The translations under genes and the position numbers were made by a program. From Guillardia theta CCMP2712 (taxonomy: Eukaryota > Cryptophyceae > Pyrenomonadales > Geminigeraceae): a stretch of DNA of 64,000 nt. The notes under the pieces are model-generated. The model was not told the origin of the DNA. It ran no database searches and saw only the letters and a list, made by a program, of their open reading frames with translations. The DNA is taken from contig NW_005434671.1 of the NCBI RefSeq assembly GCF_000315625.1, positions 124,001 to 188,000 on the forward strand, given 5' to 3'. Of the stretch, positions 52,277-63,251 are shown one piece after another. Position 1 is the first letter of the stretch. Every line of letters begins with the position of its first letter.

Positions 52277-54571
52277 TCAAACCCCGAGCCAATCAGAATC
52301 ATCATAATCATCCAGCGCTTCCTGCCAGCCGATAGCACCGACTTCTGTTCTCACAAGCTCCTGCTTCTGCTGCTCCTTTTCTCTTTCCCTTTCAGCCTCT
52401 TTTTCCTTCTCTCTCTCTCTCTCCCTCTCCCTCTCTGCCTTGGCCAGTTGCTTTTGTTTGGCTATTCCCTGCAGCAACGTTAATCTCAATCAAACAAAGC
52501 ATCTCACACCCACCATCACATCCCCGAATAGAGTTTTTCCGACATCTATCGAAATGTCAAATGAAAGCTCGAACACGTGTCAATCTACTCTCTCTGAATG
52601 CCTGCAGCTTCTCCATGGTGTCGAATTGTCTGTGTTTCCCTGCACGCATCCTCACGTTCCTTGTGAACTGACACGTTCAGAGTTTTGGATTTACCAGTCT
52701 GTTTCTTCCTTTTCAGTTGCGCTCTCTTCTGTTCATGAGTGCTCAACAACTCTGCGTCTTTATCGATGGCCTGATCTCCAAGTTTCACTGCTCGCGTTCC
52801 TTTCTTCATGTTCAAGATTTCTTTCTGCAGAAACCAATGTCTATCATTGCAAGGGAAGAGAGGGGAGCAGGAGGAAAGAAAGGATGACCTTCAGACGTTC
52901 CATCTCCAAGATCCGAGCTTCTCTCTCCTTCTCCCTCTCATCGAAATCATCTGGCATGTCAATGTTCTCCTGTACAGAATCATATTCATTCTGAATTTCC
53001 ATCATCAATACAGACCTCTTGCTTGGTCTGATCTTGCAGCTTCTTCAGTTTGGTCTCCTTCACTGCCACAAAACGTTCCACCCGTTTCTCTCCAGCTGAC
53101 TTCTTCTTCGATTTTTCTGTCAACATTGTTGATGATTGCAAGCATCATCATTTCCATCGCACCATCGTCACTGGAAGAGTACTCGTCTTCATCTGCATCA
53201 TCATTCCCTCCTACATGAAAAAGGAGGTCAGAGCGACGGGCCATGACACGAGGGGAAAGCATGAGATCCTCACCTGCCGCCTTGCGAACTTCCATCTCAT
53301 CTCTCCTCTTGTCTTCTACACTTCTCTCGAGCCCAACCTCGTCACTCTCCTTCACCAGCCTGGCGAGCCATCAAGATGCAGCAAATGACGAACAAACATT
53401 CAACCTTGCATCTTCAAGCACATCATGTGCCGATACCATCTTCTTCTTGATCGGAAGGGTCGTCGACTCTTCCTCAAGTCCTGTATTCCCCCATCAACAC
53501 GCCCATGACTCCAAGATGAAGACTCACCAGGCGCTTCCTCGTCATCGGCAAAGGACAAGAGGGATTTGTTCTTCTTGACTTTGATCTTCACCAAGCATGT
53601 CAAGCTGTCGCTTCAATCTAAACACAAGACAACCTTGGGCTTCTCTTCCTCTTGCTGTTTGGGAGCGACTTCTCTCGGAATGATATCATCGAATGGGTTC
53701 AACAAGACCTCCGTCGACAGGATGCGAGGAGGGTAGAGAGGACGGTCATCCTGATCGCATTCGCTCGCTCCCATTGCATCTAGGTTAAAGATAGTCTTGC
53801 CAGTGACCTGCGAGAATCTTACAAGTGCCACGTCACCATGAAGTCATCGACCTTTCCGAATATTGTATGCTTCCCATTCAACCATTCGCACGGTGCTGAC
53901 AATACTGTTATGCGAGCACCGACGGAACGAATCCTTACCCAACGTCATGAAGAATTGACTGCCGTTGTCGTTCTAAGGGCACACAAAAACTATGAGCAGC
54001 GCAGCAAGGCGAGCACAGCACTCACTCTTCCTCCATTTGCCATCGCCACTAACCCCCTGACCGAAAACCTCAAGCGAGAGTGGATCTCATCCTTGAAAGT
54101 TTCGCCGTAGACTGATTCCCCTGCCAGGCTGTTACATCATCACATGTACTACGTCGTCAGTGAACCTCCTGAGCCAGTTCCCGTTGGATCGCCACCTGTC
54201 GGTAACAAACAAGAGGAAGCAGCAGGTTCAGAGATCCACAGCACAGAGTTGTCACATAGAGACCTTGCACCATGAACTTTGGGATAATACGATGAAACAT
54301 CGTGTTGTCATAGTATCCCTGATGAGGGGGCAGCCATATCAATGCCGGACCATCCCAACCGAATAATCGAAACGGCCTACCTCCATGCAGAGTTGGATGA
54401 AATTTCGACATGCTAGCGGCGCTTCTTTGCTCCAGAGCTCGATGTCGATTTCTCCCATAGTCGTGGTCAGCAGCACCTGTACGACCCTTCACGTTCATTC
54501 TAGACCGCGCAAGCAAGGAGGTCTCTTGCCTTGCCATTGGTAGGCGGCAAGTTCTGGTAGATTTGCGACAT
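52277..54571 (-). CDS. CWC27: Spliceosome-associated cyclophilin CWC27
   Basis: CWC27 is a catalytically weak peptidyl-prolyl isomerase-like subunit of activated spliceosomes. Exon 1 from the ATG at 54571 encodes MSQIYQNLPPTNGK and is followed by a GC-AG intron (AAG|GCAAGA, 53 nt) to VLLTTTMGEI. Next come YYDNTMFHRIIPKFMVQG, then NDNGSQFFMTLGKD-type and TGKTIFNLDAMGASE exons. VLLNPFDDIIPREVAPKQ (near 53690) is diagnostic of CWC27, and NKSLLSFADDEEAPGE (near 53550) matches its conserved linker. The remainder is a Glu/Lys-rich coiled coil ending GWQEALDDYDDSDWLG at the stop 52277-52279. The PPIase core is split by many short introns. Length and order are normal. Confidence 0.93.
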
Positions 54572-55051
54572 TGTTCACCAAATGTCCTGGACGAATCAGG
54601 ATGTCACGTCCACAACCATGGTAAAGAAACTCGGATCGTTCGTTGGAACGTCCTATGATGAAGAGATGTTTCCAATAGCGGGACAGATTCCTATCAGACA
54701 AGGTGGAGGATGCAGGACTTGCAGTGCTACACGTAGACTTTCTCCTGATCCTCTCGCTGCCTCTAGCTCAGCCTCTCTCCTCCTGCATGCGCGCTCTTGG
54801 AATCTCGCGCGCATAGAAAGATGGACCCACATCCCTCCTCGCACCCACGGGAAAAGAGTTTCAGAATCGCAGTCGGAGAGGAAGACGGAAGAAGGAAGGA
54901 GGAAGCCAAGCAGGAAGAGACAGAGGAGGGAGGGAAGGAGAGAGGAGGAGAGTGAGCGAGGGGATGAGGGGGAAAGAGTGAGCGGGGTGGGACTGAGGGA
55001 GGGGGGCGGCAGGGAGAGGTTGGGTGGGGAGGAGGGAGGAGACGGGCAGAG
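54572..55051. other. Intergenic, strongly purine-rich near the transposase-like gene
   Basis: 54870-55050 is almost pure A/G on the plus strand (GGAGGGAGGGAAGGAGAGAGG-like). It probably forms the leader of the downstream gene. No terminal inverted repeat was found by eye. Confidence 0.5.
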
Positions 55052-56818
55052 ATGGAGAACGGGATCAAAGACAAGGACAAGGCTCCTGTCAAGACAAAGG
55101 CGAAACGCCTCAATGACACGGAACGGCTAGAGATCATCGCGAAACTTCAAGGGTCGAACATGAGTCAGCGAGCTGTATCGCGGGAGTATGGAGTGAGCGA
55201 AGGAGCCATCAGGAAGCTGTTGAAGCAGAAGAACTCCATCCTGCGCCGCGCTGAGAATGTATCGATGGCGAAGAGGATCAAGACATACCGAGCCTCTGCT
55301 CCACTCTTCCCTGCTCTCGAGGACAAGCTGTTCCGATGGGTGGATGGTTGTCAGAAGAGAAAAGTTCAGGTCTCTCCTTCCATGGCCATAGCCAAGGCCG
55401 CAGAACTGGCCAAGACGAGTGATGGTGGTTCAGAGAAGAGTTTCAAGGCCTCGTGGAAGTGGTTCTCGAGCTTCAGGAGGAGGAAAGGACTGCCGATGCT
55501 GCGAGGAGAAGGGAGCAAGGCTGAGCCCGACCTGCATGACACGTTGCAGAAGCTGGCGGAGATTATCGCTAAGTTCCCGGCTGAGAATGTTTACAGCATC
55601 GCTGAGACCGGGCTGTTCTATCGGATGCTGCCGCATCACAGTTTGCTGCCGTCTGAAGAAGACATCACAAGTGGCCCAGCGGCTAAACTTCAGAATGAAC
55701 GCATCTCAGTGCTCGTGTGCGCCAACGCGACAGGTTCTCATAGAATCCCGTGTGCTATCGTCGGGCATGCGTCACAGCCAGCACGTGCCTGGCCGACCCC
55801 ATACTTCTCTCAAAGGCAAGCTTGCGTAGATGGAGTAGTGCTCAAGAGTTGGTTTGACGAGGTGTTCTGCCCTTGTGTCCGGCAGTTCACCTCACAACCA
55901 GTCCTCCTCCTTGTCAATGACATGCAAGGGATGGCGAACGATCAGCTTGAGCAGGAGAAAGTGAAGCTGATCACGATCCCAGCGTGTCTGAAGCTGGCCA
56001 TTGACCAGGAGCTCATCGCCAGTCTTAAGAAGAGATACAAATTCCTTCACCTCAAAGAGGTCTTGGCATTCCATGCTCTGCATGATAGCGTGAGATCGCA
56101 GCTGAAAGAGTCTGCAAGATCTCTTCCTCTGGACTGTGCTGGTGTCAGGTATGGGAGGCCTGCAAACCTGCTGGATGCTGCCAACTTCTTGAAGGCTGCG
56201 TGGGAGTCGATCAGCATGGATGCCGTGAGGCACTCGTTCATCAGAGCCAACCTGGGGATCCGATACAGAGGGATGGTGGATACTGACGCTGCCAATGACC
56301 CCGAGCCCGATCAGCACGAGTACAACATGGCCGAGCTGATTGGAGGCAGTGCTGTGCTGAGCATCGAAGACCTGAATCGGTGGGAGCTCGCGGACCAGGA
56401 AGACTCGGAGGAGTTCAAGAGGGCCGTTTTGGAGGAGGTGGAAGCGGAGCTCAGTCTCGAGCATCTAGACCACGAGGACTTGGGTCATGGGCAATCCTAT
56501 GTGAAAGATGGTGACGTGGACGCTATGGAGGGTACTCCCCGCTCCACTGCCACCCCAGCTGCTGACCGGGCCTCTGACCCGGCAAGGGATGCCGCAAAGA
56601 ATGTGGCTGCTGGGCCTGTCGGTTTCTCAGGATGGAGGCAGGTGTACGAGACATACGGCTGCTTCATGGACAACCTCTATCACCCGGCAGCAGCTGAGTC
56701 GGCGGGCGAGCAGTATGAATCAATCATCGAAGGCCTCGAGAGAGTCAGGCCTCTCCTCAAGGGCCTTGTACATCGCGACGGCACTTCCATCCACTTCGCT
56801 TGCCCGCCCCCGCCGTAA
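55052..56818 (+). CDS. Pogo/Tigger (CENP-B-like) transposase-derived gene, degenerate catalytic triad
   Basis: Intronless, 588 residues. The N-terminal HTH-psq/CENP-B motif (RLNDTERLEIIAKLQG, SQRAVSREYGVSEGAIRKLL, about 26-70) is followed by a CENP-B-type DNA-binding domain (LEDKLFRWVDGCQKRKVQVS, SWKWFSSFRRRKGLPML, about 90-165) and a DDE_1 fold. The first catalytic position reads IAETGLF (Ala184, where pogo enzymes have Asp in DETG). The second reads LLLVNDMQG, with Asn289 and Asp290 swapped relative to the usual DN. The third Asp (AIDQEL, Asp318) remains. The last 200 residues are an acidic tail. An open frame with lost catalysis suggests a domesticated DNA-binding protein, as with CENP-B or Jerky. 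Recent decay is the alternative. Confidence 0.85.
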   Translation: MENGIKDKDKAPVKTKAKRLNDTERLEIIAKLQGSNMSQRAVSREYGVSEGAIRKLLKQKNSILRRAENVSMAKRIKTYRASAPLFPALEDKLFRWVDGCQKRKVQVSPSMAIAKAAELAKTSDGGSEKSFKASWKWFSSFRRRKGLPMLRGEGSKAEPDLHDTLQKLAEIIAKFPAENVYSIAETGLFYRMLPHHSLLPSEEDITSGPAAKLQNERISVLVCANATGSHRIPCAIVGHASQPARAWPTPYFSQRQACVDGVVLKSWFDEVFCPCVRQFTSQPVLLLVNDMQGMANDQLEQEKVKLITIPACLKLAIDQELIASLKKRYKFLHLKEVLAFHALHDSVRSQLKESARSLPLDCAGVRYGRPANLLDAANFLKAAWESISMDAVRHSFIRANLGIRYRGMVDTDAANDPEPDQHEYNMAELIGGSAVLSIEDLNRWELADQEDSEEFKRAVLEEVEAELSLEHLDHEDLGHGQSYVKDGDVDAMEGTPRSTATPAADRASDPARDAAKNVAAGPVGFSGWRQVYETYGCFMDNLYHPAAAESAGEQYESIIEGLERVRPLLKGLVHRDGTSIHFACPPPP

Positions 56819-58636
56819 AATCTTGAAGGTGGTCAGTCAGGCCGACCGGTCCCCGGGTGATTGGGCGCATGCTTTCAATAAAGTACAGTAAGATACTCAC
56901 GGCATCGCCACGACCGCTGCATGCCCCGTGGGGACCGCTATGTCGACGAAGGAGATGACCTGCCCGTTGGCGATCCAGTCCGTGAAGGTAGGGGGGCAGT
57001 GGTAGGCCGTCCGCATCAAGAAGCAGGTGTTTGTGGGAGAAGCCGGCCTCCGAGCACCGCGAATCGGAGTAGCACTTGAACTGCCGACGAATGTTTTTAT
57101 CCCAAGTATATCTTCCTAATTTATTCTACCTTCTTGTTACATCATAACACTTTTCTTCTACCATCATCCTGTGTCCATGCTCGTGGTCCCTGTTTCTCCC
57201 TTCCCTCGGATCATCGTCGTTCGATCTCTTATCCTGCTAATCCTATCACCTTACTTTGTCATCAATGGCTTGTTACTTCGTCGCTCGTCGTTCATTGTCA
57301 GGCTGAGCCCTCGTGTGATCTCAAGTTACACATTGTGTGGCCACCGCATTTCAAGCTTCGACCGGAGGTTGCGTGAATTCATCGGTCTTCATTCTACACC
57401 GTGTTCGGGCAGTCCAGTTCTTCTCTGACTTCACGGCGGCTCCAAGTGAGGGCCCAGGACCGCTGCACATTAACTTGAGATGATGTCGTCACGACATCTT
57501 CAGGCCAACAGGTGTCTGATCATTGTTCAGCTGACACATTGGGACCGCTGTTTCCTCAGGGCTTCAACCTCTTCGCTTTCTTCTGACCTCTTGCTAATAG
57601 ATTTAACCCAGACCTCCCCAGCTGTCAAGCAGCAAGTCGCCCTCGCCTCCCTTCTGCTCTCCTATCTCCACTCTATTTCCCATGCTTTCCCTTCCTTCCC
57701 TCCTCCCCTCCCCTCCTTTCTATGTTTGCCTGAAGGATACGTGCAGGCAAGCAAAGGTTTTTCCATGCAGGAAGCGCAGGGGCCAGGAGCGCGACCTGCG
57801 TTTCAGGGCGGGGGCCGTGCTGACGCGCGATAAACCGCCCTTCGAGTACCGTCACCCGCCTCTGCACCTCCCTCCACCGCGCGAGCTCGTCGTCAGGGCC
57901 ACCATCGTGAAGACAACAACCGAGACATGATAATGGGGCAGTCGGGATGGTCTGCGCCGTCGCGCGCTCAACGTCTTGAGGGTCATCTCCGTCGTCATCG
58001 TCGCCTTCCGATCGTCCTCTACGCGTTCAGCGTCGTGGTGACCTTTCCCTTCTTCCTCTTCCACGAGGTCAGCGAGTCAGGCTCGCCATCCAGGGCGTGA
58101 TCATGAGACACACCGTCTAGAGGCGGAGGGATCCGATCGGCCTAGGTAGTAGTTTATTGACGTTAAACGTTTCGTTACTAGGACACGCAAGGGGCGCGGC
58201 GAGGCTAAACAGGCAAGACAGCGTCATCCGGGAGTTCCCAGAGCTTCCGGTGACGATGGACGTTGGCGGGCCACTGCTCAGGGCCGCATGCCCGCAGTGC
58301 CGCCGCGGCGGCCTGCAGCGCCTTCAAGTTGCCGGTCACACTTGACAGCCCGGCCAGTGTGACAGCCGGGCCTAGGCCGCCCCGGGCTGCCGGCCCGCGC
58401 CCGGGTACACTGAACTCATCTCCGAAAAGCCTTATCGGAACCATCCTACTGCCATGCCGACCGAGCGAGAGCAGCTTCAAGTTATGTCCCCGAGTGAGGG
58501 CATGCAGGGATGAAGTAAGAGGAGGACAAGACACGCGTGTGTTGACGCATCGAGCTGCCTGCGCTGCTTCCACTAAGAGTGGGAAAGTCACTTGTCTCTG
58601 GATTCCTTCCATTTCAGTGAGCAACAACTTCAGACC
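56819..58636. other. Intergenic, one weak minus-strand ORF and a GC-rich islet
   Basis: On the minus strand near 57017-56898 a short frame (AYHCPPTFTDWIANGQVI, then SFVDIAVPTGHAAVVAMP) looks protein-like but ends at GTGAGT/TGA without context. It may be an isolated exon or gene relic. 57650-58150 is mixed-composition DNA without supported exons. 58250-58440 is a GC-rich islet. Confidence 0.4.
58260..58440. repeat. GC-rich islet
   Basis: About 180 bp of GCCGCCGCGGCGGCC, GCCGGGCCTAGGCCGCCCCGG and GCCGGCCCGCGCCCGGG blocks. The edge is followed by ACTGAACTCATC and a short hairpin (CCGAAAAGCCTTATCGG). Confidence 0.55.
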
Positions 58637-61519
58637 ATGACGTCGGCAAGGTCTCTCCTGTCAACCTGCATCATGATCGCTCTGGTTTTCAACGGTCTTG
58701 CTTCTGGGAGCATTGAGGTAACAGTAGATGAAAATCGTTTTACCCCCTAGATCCTTTCTAGTATTGATTCGGGGTACAGGATGAAGAGGTACCGCTCTTG
58801 CCAAAGTTTTCGTCCGAGGAGCAGGACTATCAGAAAGTGAGCTTGCCCACACATTGACGAGCTCATTCGGAATCTTTTCACTGATATATTTCTGATAGCG
58901 CTCTTGGGAAAATCTCATCGGCTGCTCCATAGCAATCAGGATGGCAAATAGCATTTTTGGAGATGTGAATGCAGAAAGTGCGGGGAACAAGACTTTGTCG
59001 TTGAAGGTCAGCAATGCAAATTGATCCTGATTTCCTTCTGCTGGCTGCATGTCACATTCATCATGAGATCACTCGTCTGTTGTGCATGCAAGAATGGTGC
59101 GGCAGTGATTTTTGGGCAACAACAGGACGCGAAATACAAAATGAAAAGTCAGTGCAAGTCGCTTGGAGGAATTTTCAACACGATGTGAGCTGTGTAGAGA
59201 TGGTCTTGATTGACAATGACTATGATGAAGGTGCAATCGGATATACACCACAATAGTAAAAAAACTGAAGAAAAGGGAGAAGGGAAGGTGAATTCATCAC
59301 AACAATCCGATTTGCGCTGCTGACTTTCGACCCTACCCTGATTAGCAAGTTAACGTCTCAAGCATTCTTGAAGGGTAATCTTATCATTCACAGTTGCCTT
59401 GCATCATGATGTCCGCACAGCGATCCGAACAGGAAAAGTCTGTCAGAGCAAAGATGTAACAGATGTAGTCTCAGGTCTTGTCAACATTCTCCTTCTCTCA
59501 CTGAATTCTCACCTGCAGATTTCAGCCCGAAAGCAGGATGCCGAAAGCGAGGAGACTGCTCTATTCACAGCCACATCTCAGAACTCGTCCTGGAGGTTCG
59601 AAGACGTTGGTGGTGAAACTTGTCACGTTGGATATCAGGGAGATCTTTCTTTCAGGAGAGGGTCGGCTCATTCGGCGAGTACGAAGATACCGCCTGTTTG
59701 TTATTCAGAAGATTTCTTCTTAACCTAATCGATTGAATTTGTAGATCATTCACCTCATGTTTGGAATGACTCCAGACTGGGGAGGGAAACCCTTCGGGTG
59801 AGATTTTGAGATGTTCCTTTCAAGCTCTTCTGTTCGGGATGGAGCTGACGGATGTGTTGGATCAGGATTGCTCACTATCTGTGTGTGCGGACAGCAAGCG
59901 ACATCATGAAGGTCAATTGCTCCACACCTTGTAAATTTTCCAACAAACAGCACACAGAACGCTACGATATTCCTCTACTACAAGCATGAACCCCAGGGAA
60001 AGGTGAAACAATCTTGCAAGAAATTGGAACCCGTAACATCGCTTTTGTCAGTGGTGGAAGAAAGCAAAACAACTTTTGCAGCCAATTCGCGTTGATCCTG
60101 TCGTGAAGGTGTGTATATACCTAGTTGTGTGTGTGTAAACTTACAAGTGACCATGGCGAAGATGAATGGAAGAGATATACCGAACATGGCACATGTGATG
60201 GAAATGTTCACGACCCGAATGTTGTGTGAGCTCGACTTTTAGGTTTCAGACCTTCTCAGGTTGCAGGCCTTGCGCGATCTCGGAGGTGAGACAAGTCGTG
60301 TTGAAAAGTCAATCATGAAGTTTGTTTGCTGGCAGGGATTTACATGGACATCGACGTCATTACTATCCGCTCTTTCGCGCCGTTGATGAAGGTCGAAATC
60401 TTCTCCTTTTCTCCCCTTGTGACTTGCCCATATCAGGATAACTCGTTTGTGATGGGGCAAGAGGGGGAGAAAGTGAGATAAACGAGTTTCATAACCTGCT
60501 GTTGTTGATCAACGAGTAGGGAGTCTACGGATTATGCAACGCTGTAATGCTGTCATCGCCCAACTCAACTTTTGTAAGAGATTTCGTTTACATTTCATGA
60601 TTTCAGAGATCATGATGAAAAGGATGGGTATGGATGGGTAGAAATGATGATTGAGGCAATGGTGGTGACTATACTATGATAATATGATGATGATGATGGA
60701 GGCAGAGTAGGAAAATTTGCGAATGGCGATGATGGAATCCTTGAACTGTTTCTGCTACCGCTGACCAATCCATGAAAGGTGAACTTGTGGATTCGTCACT
60801 ATGCGGAAGCATATGACCCAGCAATCTGGAGTATGCATTCAGGTAAGGTACAAACAAGTACAATGTACAAGAGGGGCGAAACGTGAACGCGAGAGCTTTG
60901 GAAGAGAAGAGTAGACGGTAGCTTCTGACGCAATGCTTGCTTACAGTCAAACTTCCGAGCATTCTCAGCCATTTATATCCCTCAGAGATCACTCAGGTGA
61001 CATGTTTCTCCTTCACTCTCCGTCATGATCTTTCCTGGCAAGGTGAATGATAAAGTCTTCTTCTATCCTCTCTGGGACAAAATCGACTACTTGTTCACCG
61101 GTGAGAAGTGCAGCTGTAGAAGATGGTGGCGGTGATGATGGAGATGATGATGTACATTGGTAGGACACGGAGAAACATTTCCTCGCAACATCGGTAGGCA
61201 TGTGCAGCTTGATCTCTCCCCACTGATCAGCTGCAGCGATGCATCTTTGGGAGTCTCTGTCGTGGGACAAGTACATTTCAAGGTTAGAGATGATATCTGC
61301 CTCCATCATCGTCTCCTCACCAAACTTGCATGATTGTCCTTCAGGCTCAACTTCGATTATATCATGAACGTCGACAACAACTTTAACAATCTAGTCTGTT
61401 CCTGTCTCTTCCTGCTTTCCTCATCTGAGACATTCATGGCAGGTGCGTCCCTTCCTCAAAGAGGAGACAAGAGGCAAAGCCTGACAGAGACAAGTGGAGG
61501 GGTATCCACGTTTGTGTGA
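58637..61519 (+). CDS. GT32-family glycosyltransferase (OCH1-like, DXD), secretory pathway
   Basis: About a dozen short exons. Exon 1 (ATG 58637) encodes a signal/anchor, STCIMIALVFNGLASGSIE. Later exons read IIHLMFGMTPDWGGKPFG, IAHYLCVRTASDIMK, NATIFLYYKHEPQGK, WWKKAKQLLQPIRVDPVVK, VSDLLRLQALRDLGG, then IYMDIDVITIRSFAPLM. The DLGGIYMDIDV segment is the metal-binding DXD motif of GT32 sugar transferases. They are followed by NSFVMGQEGEK, NAVMLSSPNSTF, ANLWIRHYAEAYD-type and VNDKVFFYPLWDKIDYLFT exons, and AAMHLWESLSWDKYIS, which is the HLWE motif near the family's C-terminus. The frame ends at 61519. Donor and acceptor sugars are unknown. Exons in 59000-59750 are partly uncertain. Confidence 0.82.
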
Positions 61520-61594
61520 TTGAAAGGATCATTCAGAAGAGCCGATTCATTTCTAAACTTGCATCATTTCTGAACCTGCATCTATGTACCACTC

Positions 61595-61987
61595 TTACGC
61601 GTTCATCTGTACCGCATACGTCCTGCGGGTGTTCACTTCATTAACATAATATGCTGACATCATCGCTATTTCAAAATTTGCTACTCGTGTCCTCCTGCTG
61701 TCTCTGTCAAATTCCATCTGTTGTAGAAGAGGAGGGAGGAAGAAGGGAGCGAAGATAGAGGAGAAAATTTGAGGATACTGGAGTGAGCGAGAGAGTATGA
61801 AGGAGGGAGGAGTAACAGAGAAGAGCGGCGGAAGAGGAGCAACAACTTCGACTCGGGCACGAGGGAAGGAAGAAGAGGAAGGGAGGAGAAGGGAGGGAGG
61901 AGGAGAGGAACCTGAGGCACTACACGCGCAGACTCAGCCTTGAGTTGGGAGAGCTCATCGTCGGCAGTCTGTGGCCAGCGAGTTAAT

Positions 61988-62078
<91 letters not shown>

Positions 62079-63154
62079 CGCTCCCGCTCCCGCTCCCGCT
62101 CCTGCTCCTGCTCCTGCTCCTGCTCCGGCTTTGACTTACCTCATGGCTAGAGGAGCGCGATGAGTGTCTTGCTCCGATGACACGCTGGTTCAGCTTGGCG
62201 AATGAGTTGAGCTCCTAGTCTCAGAGTTATGCCGCTTCACTCCTCCCTCCGTGTCACCTGGTCAGCCGACTCGCGATGCCATCGCCTTTTCGTGTTGGCC
62301 TTGGGGAAGATCTGAGGAAGGGACACGCGGGTCAGCAAGAGATGGCCAGCTCGCAGCATTGCCTCGTCGTTGAGATGCTTCAGGTGTGTCAATTCTTCGC
62401 TCCCGCTCAGCGCATGGCGCGACCTCCGTGTCCTGGGGGGCAGCACGGCTGAGCTTAGTCTCTGCATGCTTGCCAACTCCTCGTCTGCAGTCTCCTTGTG
62501 CCACCTCGCAGCTCTAGGAGACTTGGAGAAGATCTGGTTGTTCAGGTTCGCATAATTCGAGAGTTCCTGGCTGGCTGAGAATCGTTTGTCCTCTCTCTTC
62601 GCCTCTTCGCGGCTGAACATTCCATTGTTCAAGTGTACCGCAGGCAGGACGGCATGCTTAGTTCGCACGTGAGGAGAGGAAGGGCGATGGGAGCGAATCC
62701 TCTTAGGATGAAGCTTTACGCGTGCTCCATGGCCATGAAGAAGACTGGAAGCTTCCTCCTCCTCCTCGAAGGATCGGGGAAAGACTTGTCGATTGAGTTT
62801 CGACCACTTGTTGATCATACCTTGAGACATGTCGCGAGCCTGGGCAACGGATCAGGCTTCAATACAGAGCATGTGGAGACAAGATCTCACCTTGCTGTGG
62901 TCGATACCGGAAGTCTTGCTCTTCTTTCCTTCACCTCCCATCTCCACGCTCTTCAATCTGTCGTCCCCGTACCCCATAGCGTACCGATACGATCGCATCA
63001 GCTGATCTGCTCTCATGGTCCTCCATGACGCCGGATCCCGCACACGGTCCTCGTCCTCTCTTAGCATGATGGGCTCATGTGTTCCCTGCATGGCGCCGAG
63101 CATGGCCATGAGGGCCACAGCCATCGCTGCCATCGAGGCGGCGCGCCACACCAT
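61595..63154 (-). CDS. Signal-peptide protein with repeated ELxxLxxLN units
   Basis: The ATG at 63154 starts a hydrophobic leader (MAAMAVALMAMLGAMQG). A basic linker follows, then an intron ending TTGCCCAG into exon ARDMSQGMINKWSKLNRQVF. The protein is built from repeats of about 30-40 residues with the theme [ST]A-D-E-L-x2-L-x2-L-N: SQELSNYANLNNQIF, TADEELASMQRLSSAVL, SEELTHLKHLNDEAML, SADQELNSFAKLNQRVI (across an intron) and TADDELSQLKAESARVV. The intron before the last repeat holds a large CTCCTG array. A last exon (EFDRDSRRTRVANFE...) to TAA at 61595-61597 is plausible but unproven. A secretory or plastid-targeted destination is inferred. No known family. Confidence 0.6.
61990..62126 (+). 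repeat. CTCCTG hexanucleotide microsatellite
   Basis: About 23 near-perfect copies of CTCCTG with a CTCCCG variant block. It lies within an intron of the minus-strand repeat protein. The leucine-rich frame it creates on the plus strand is spurious. Confidence 0.93.
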
Positions 63155-63251
63155 CTTTGCTCTACCCCTTCGACTACCCCACCCCTGGAGATGACAAGAA
63201 TTATATTCTCTTAGAGGAGGTACCAACCACTTTCCGTCTAGGGGTAGCGCC
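63155..63251. promoter_or_regulatory. 97-bp divergent intergenic region
   Basis: It separates the ATG at 63154 (-) from the ATG at 63252 (+) and so must hold both core promoters and leaders. No TATA box is obvious. Confidence 0.45.

Noticed and set aside
57480-57833. 117-residue plus-strand ORF in the gap after the transposase-like gene
   Set aside because: Ser/Leu/Pro-rich composition with no motif and no splice-consistent neighbours.
61990-62126. Regular short repeats considered as a CRISPR array
   Set aside because: The units are contiguous 6-mers without spacers, so this is a microsatellite. The genes are eukaryotic.
61940-62134. Leucine-rich plus-strand ORF
   Set aside because: It is translation of the CTCCTG microsatellite inside an intron of the opposite-strand gene.
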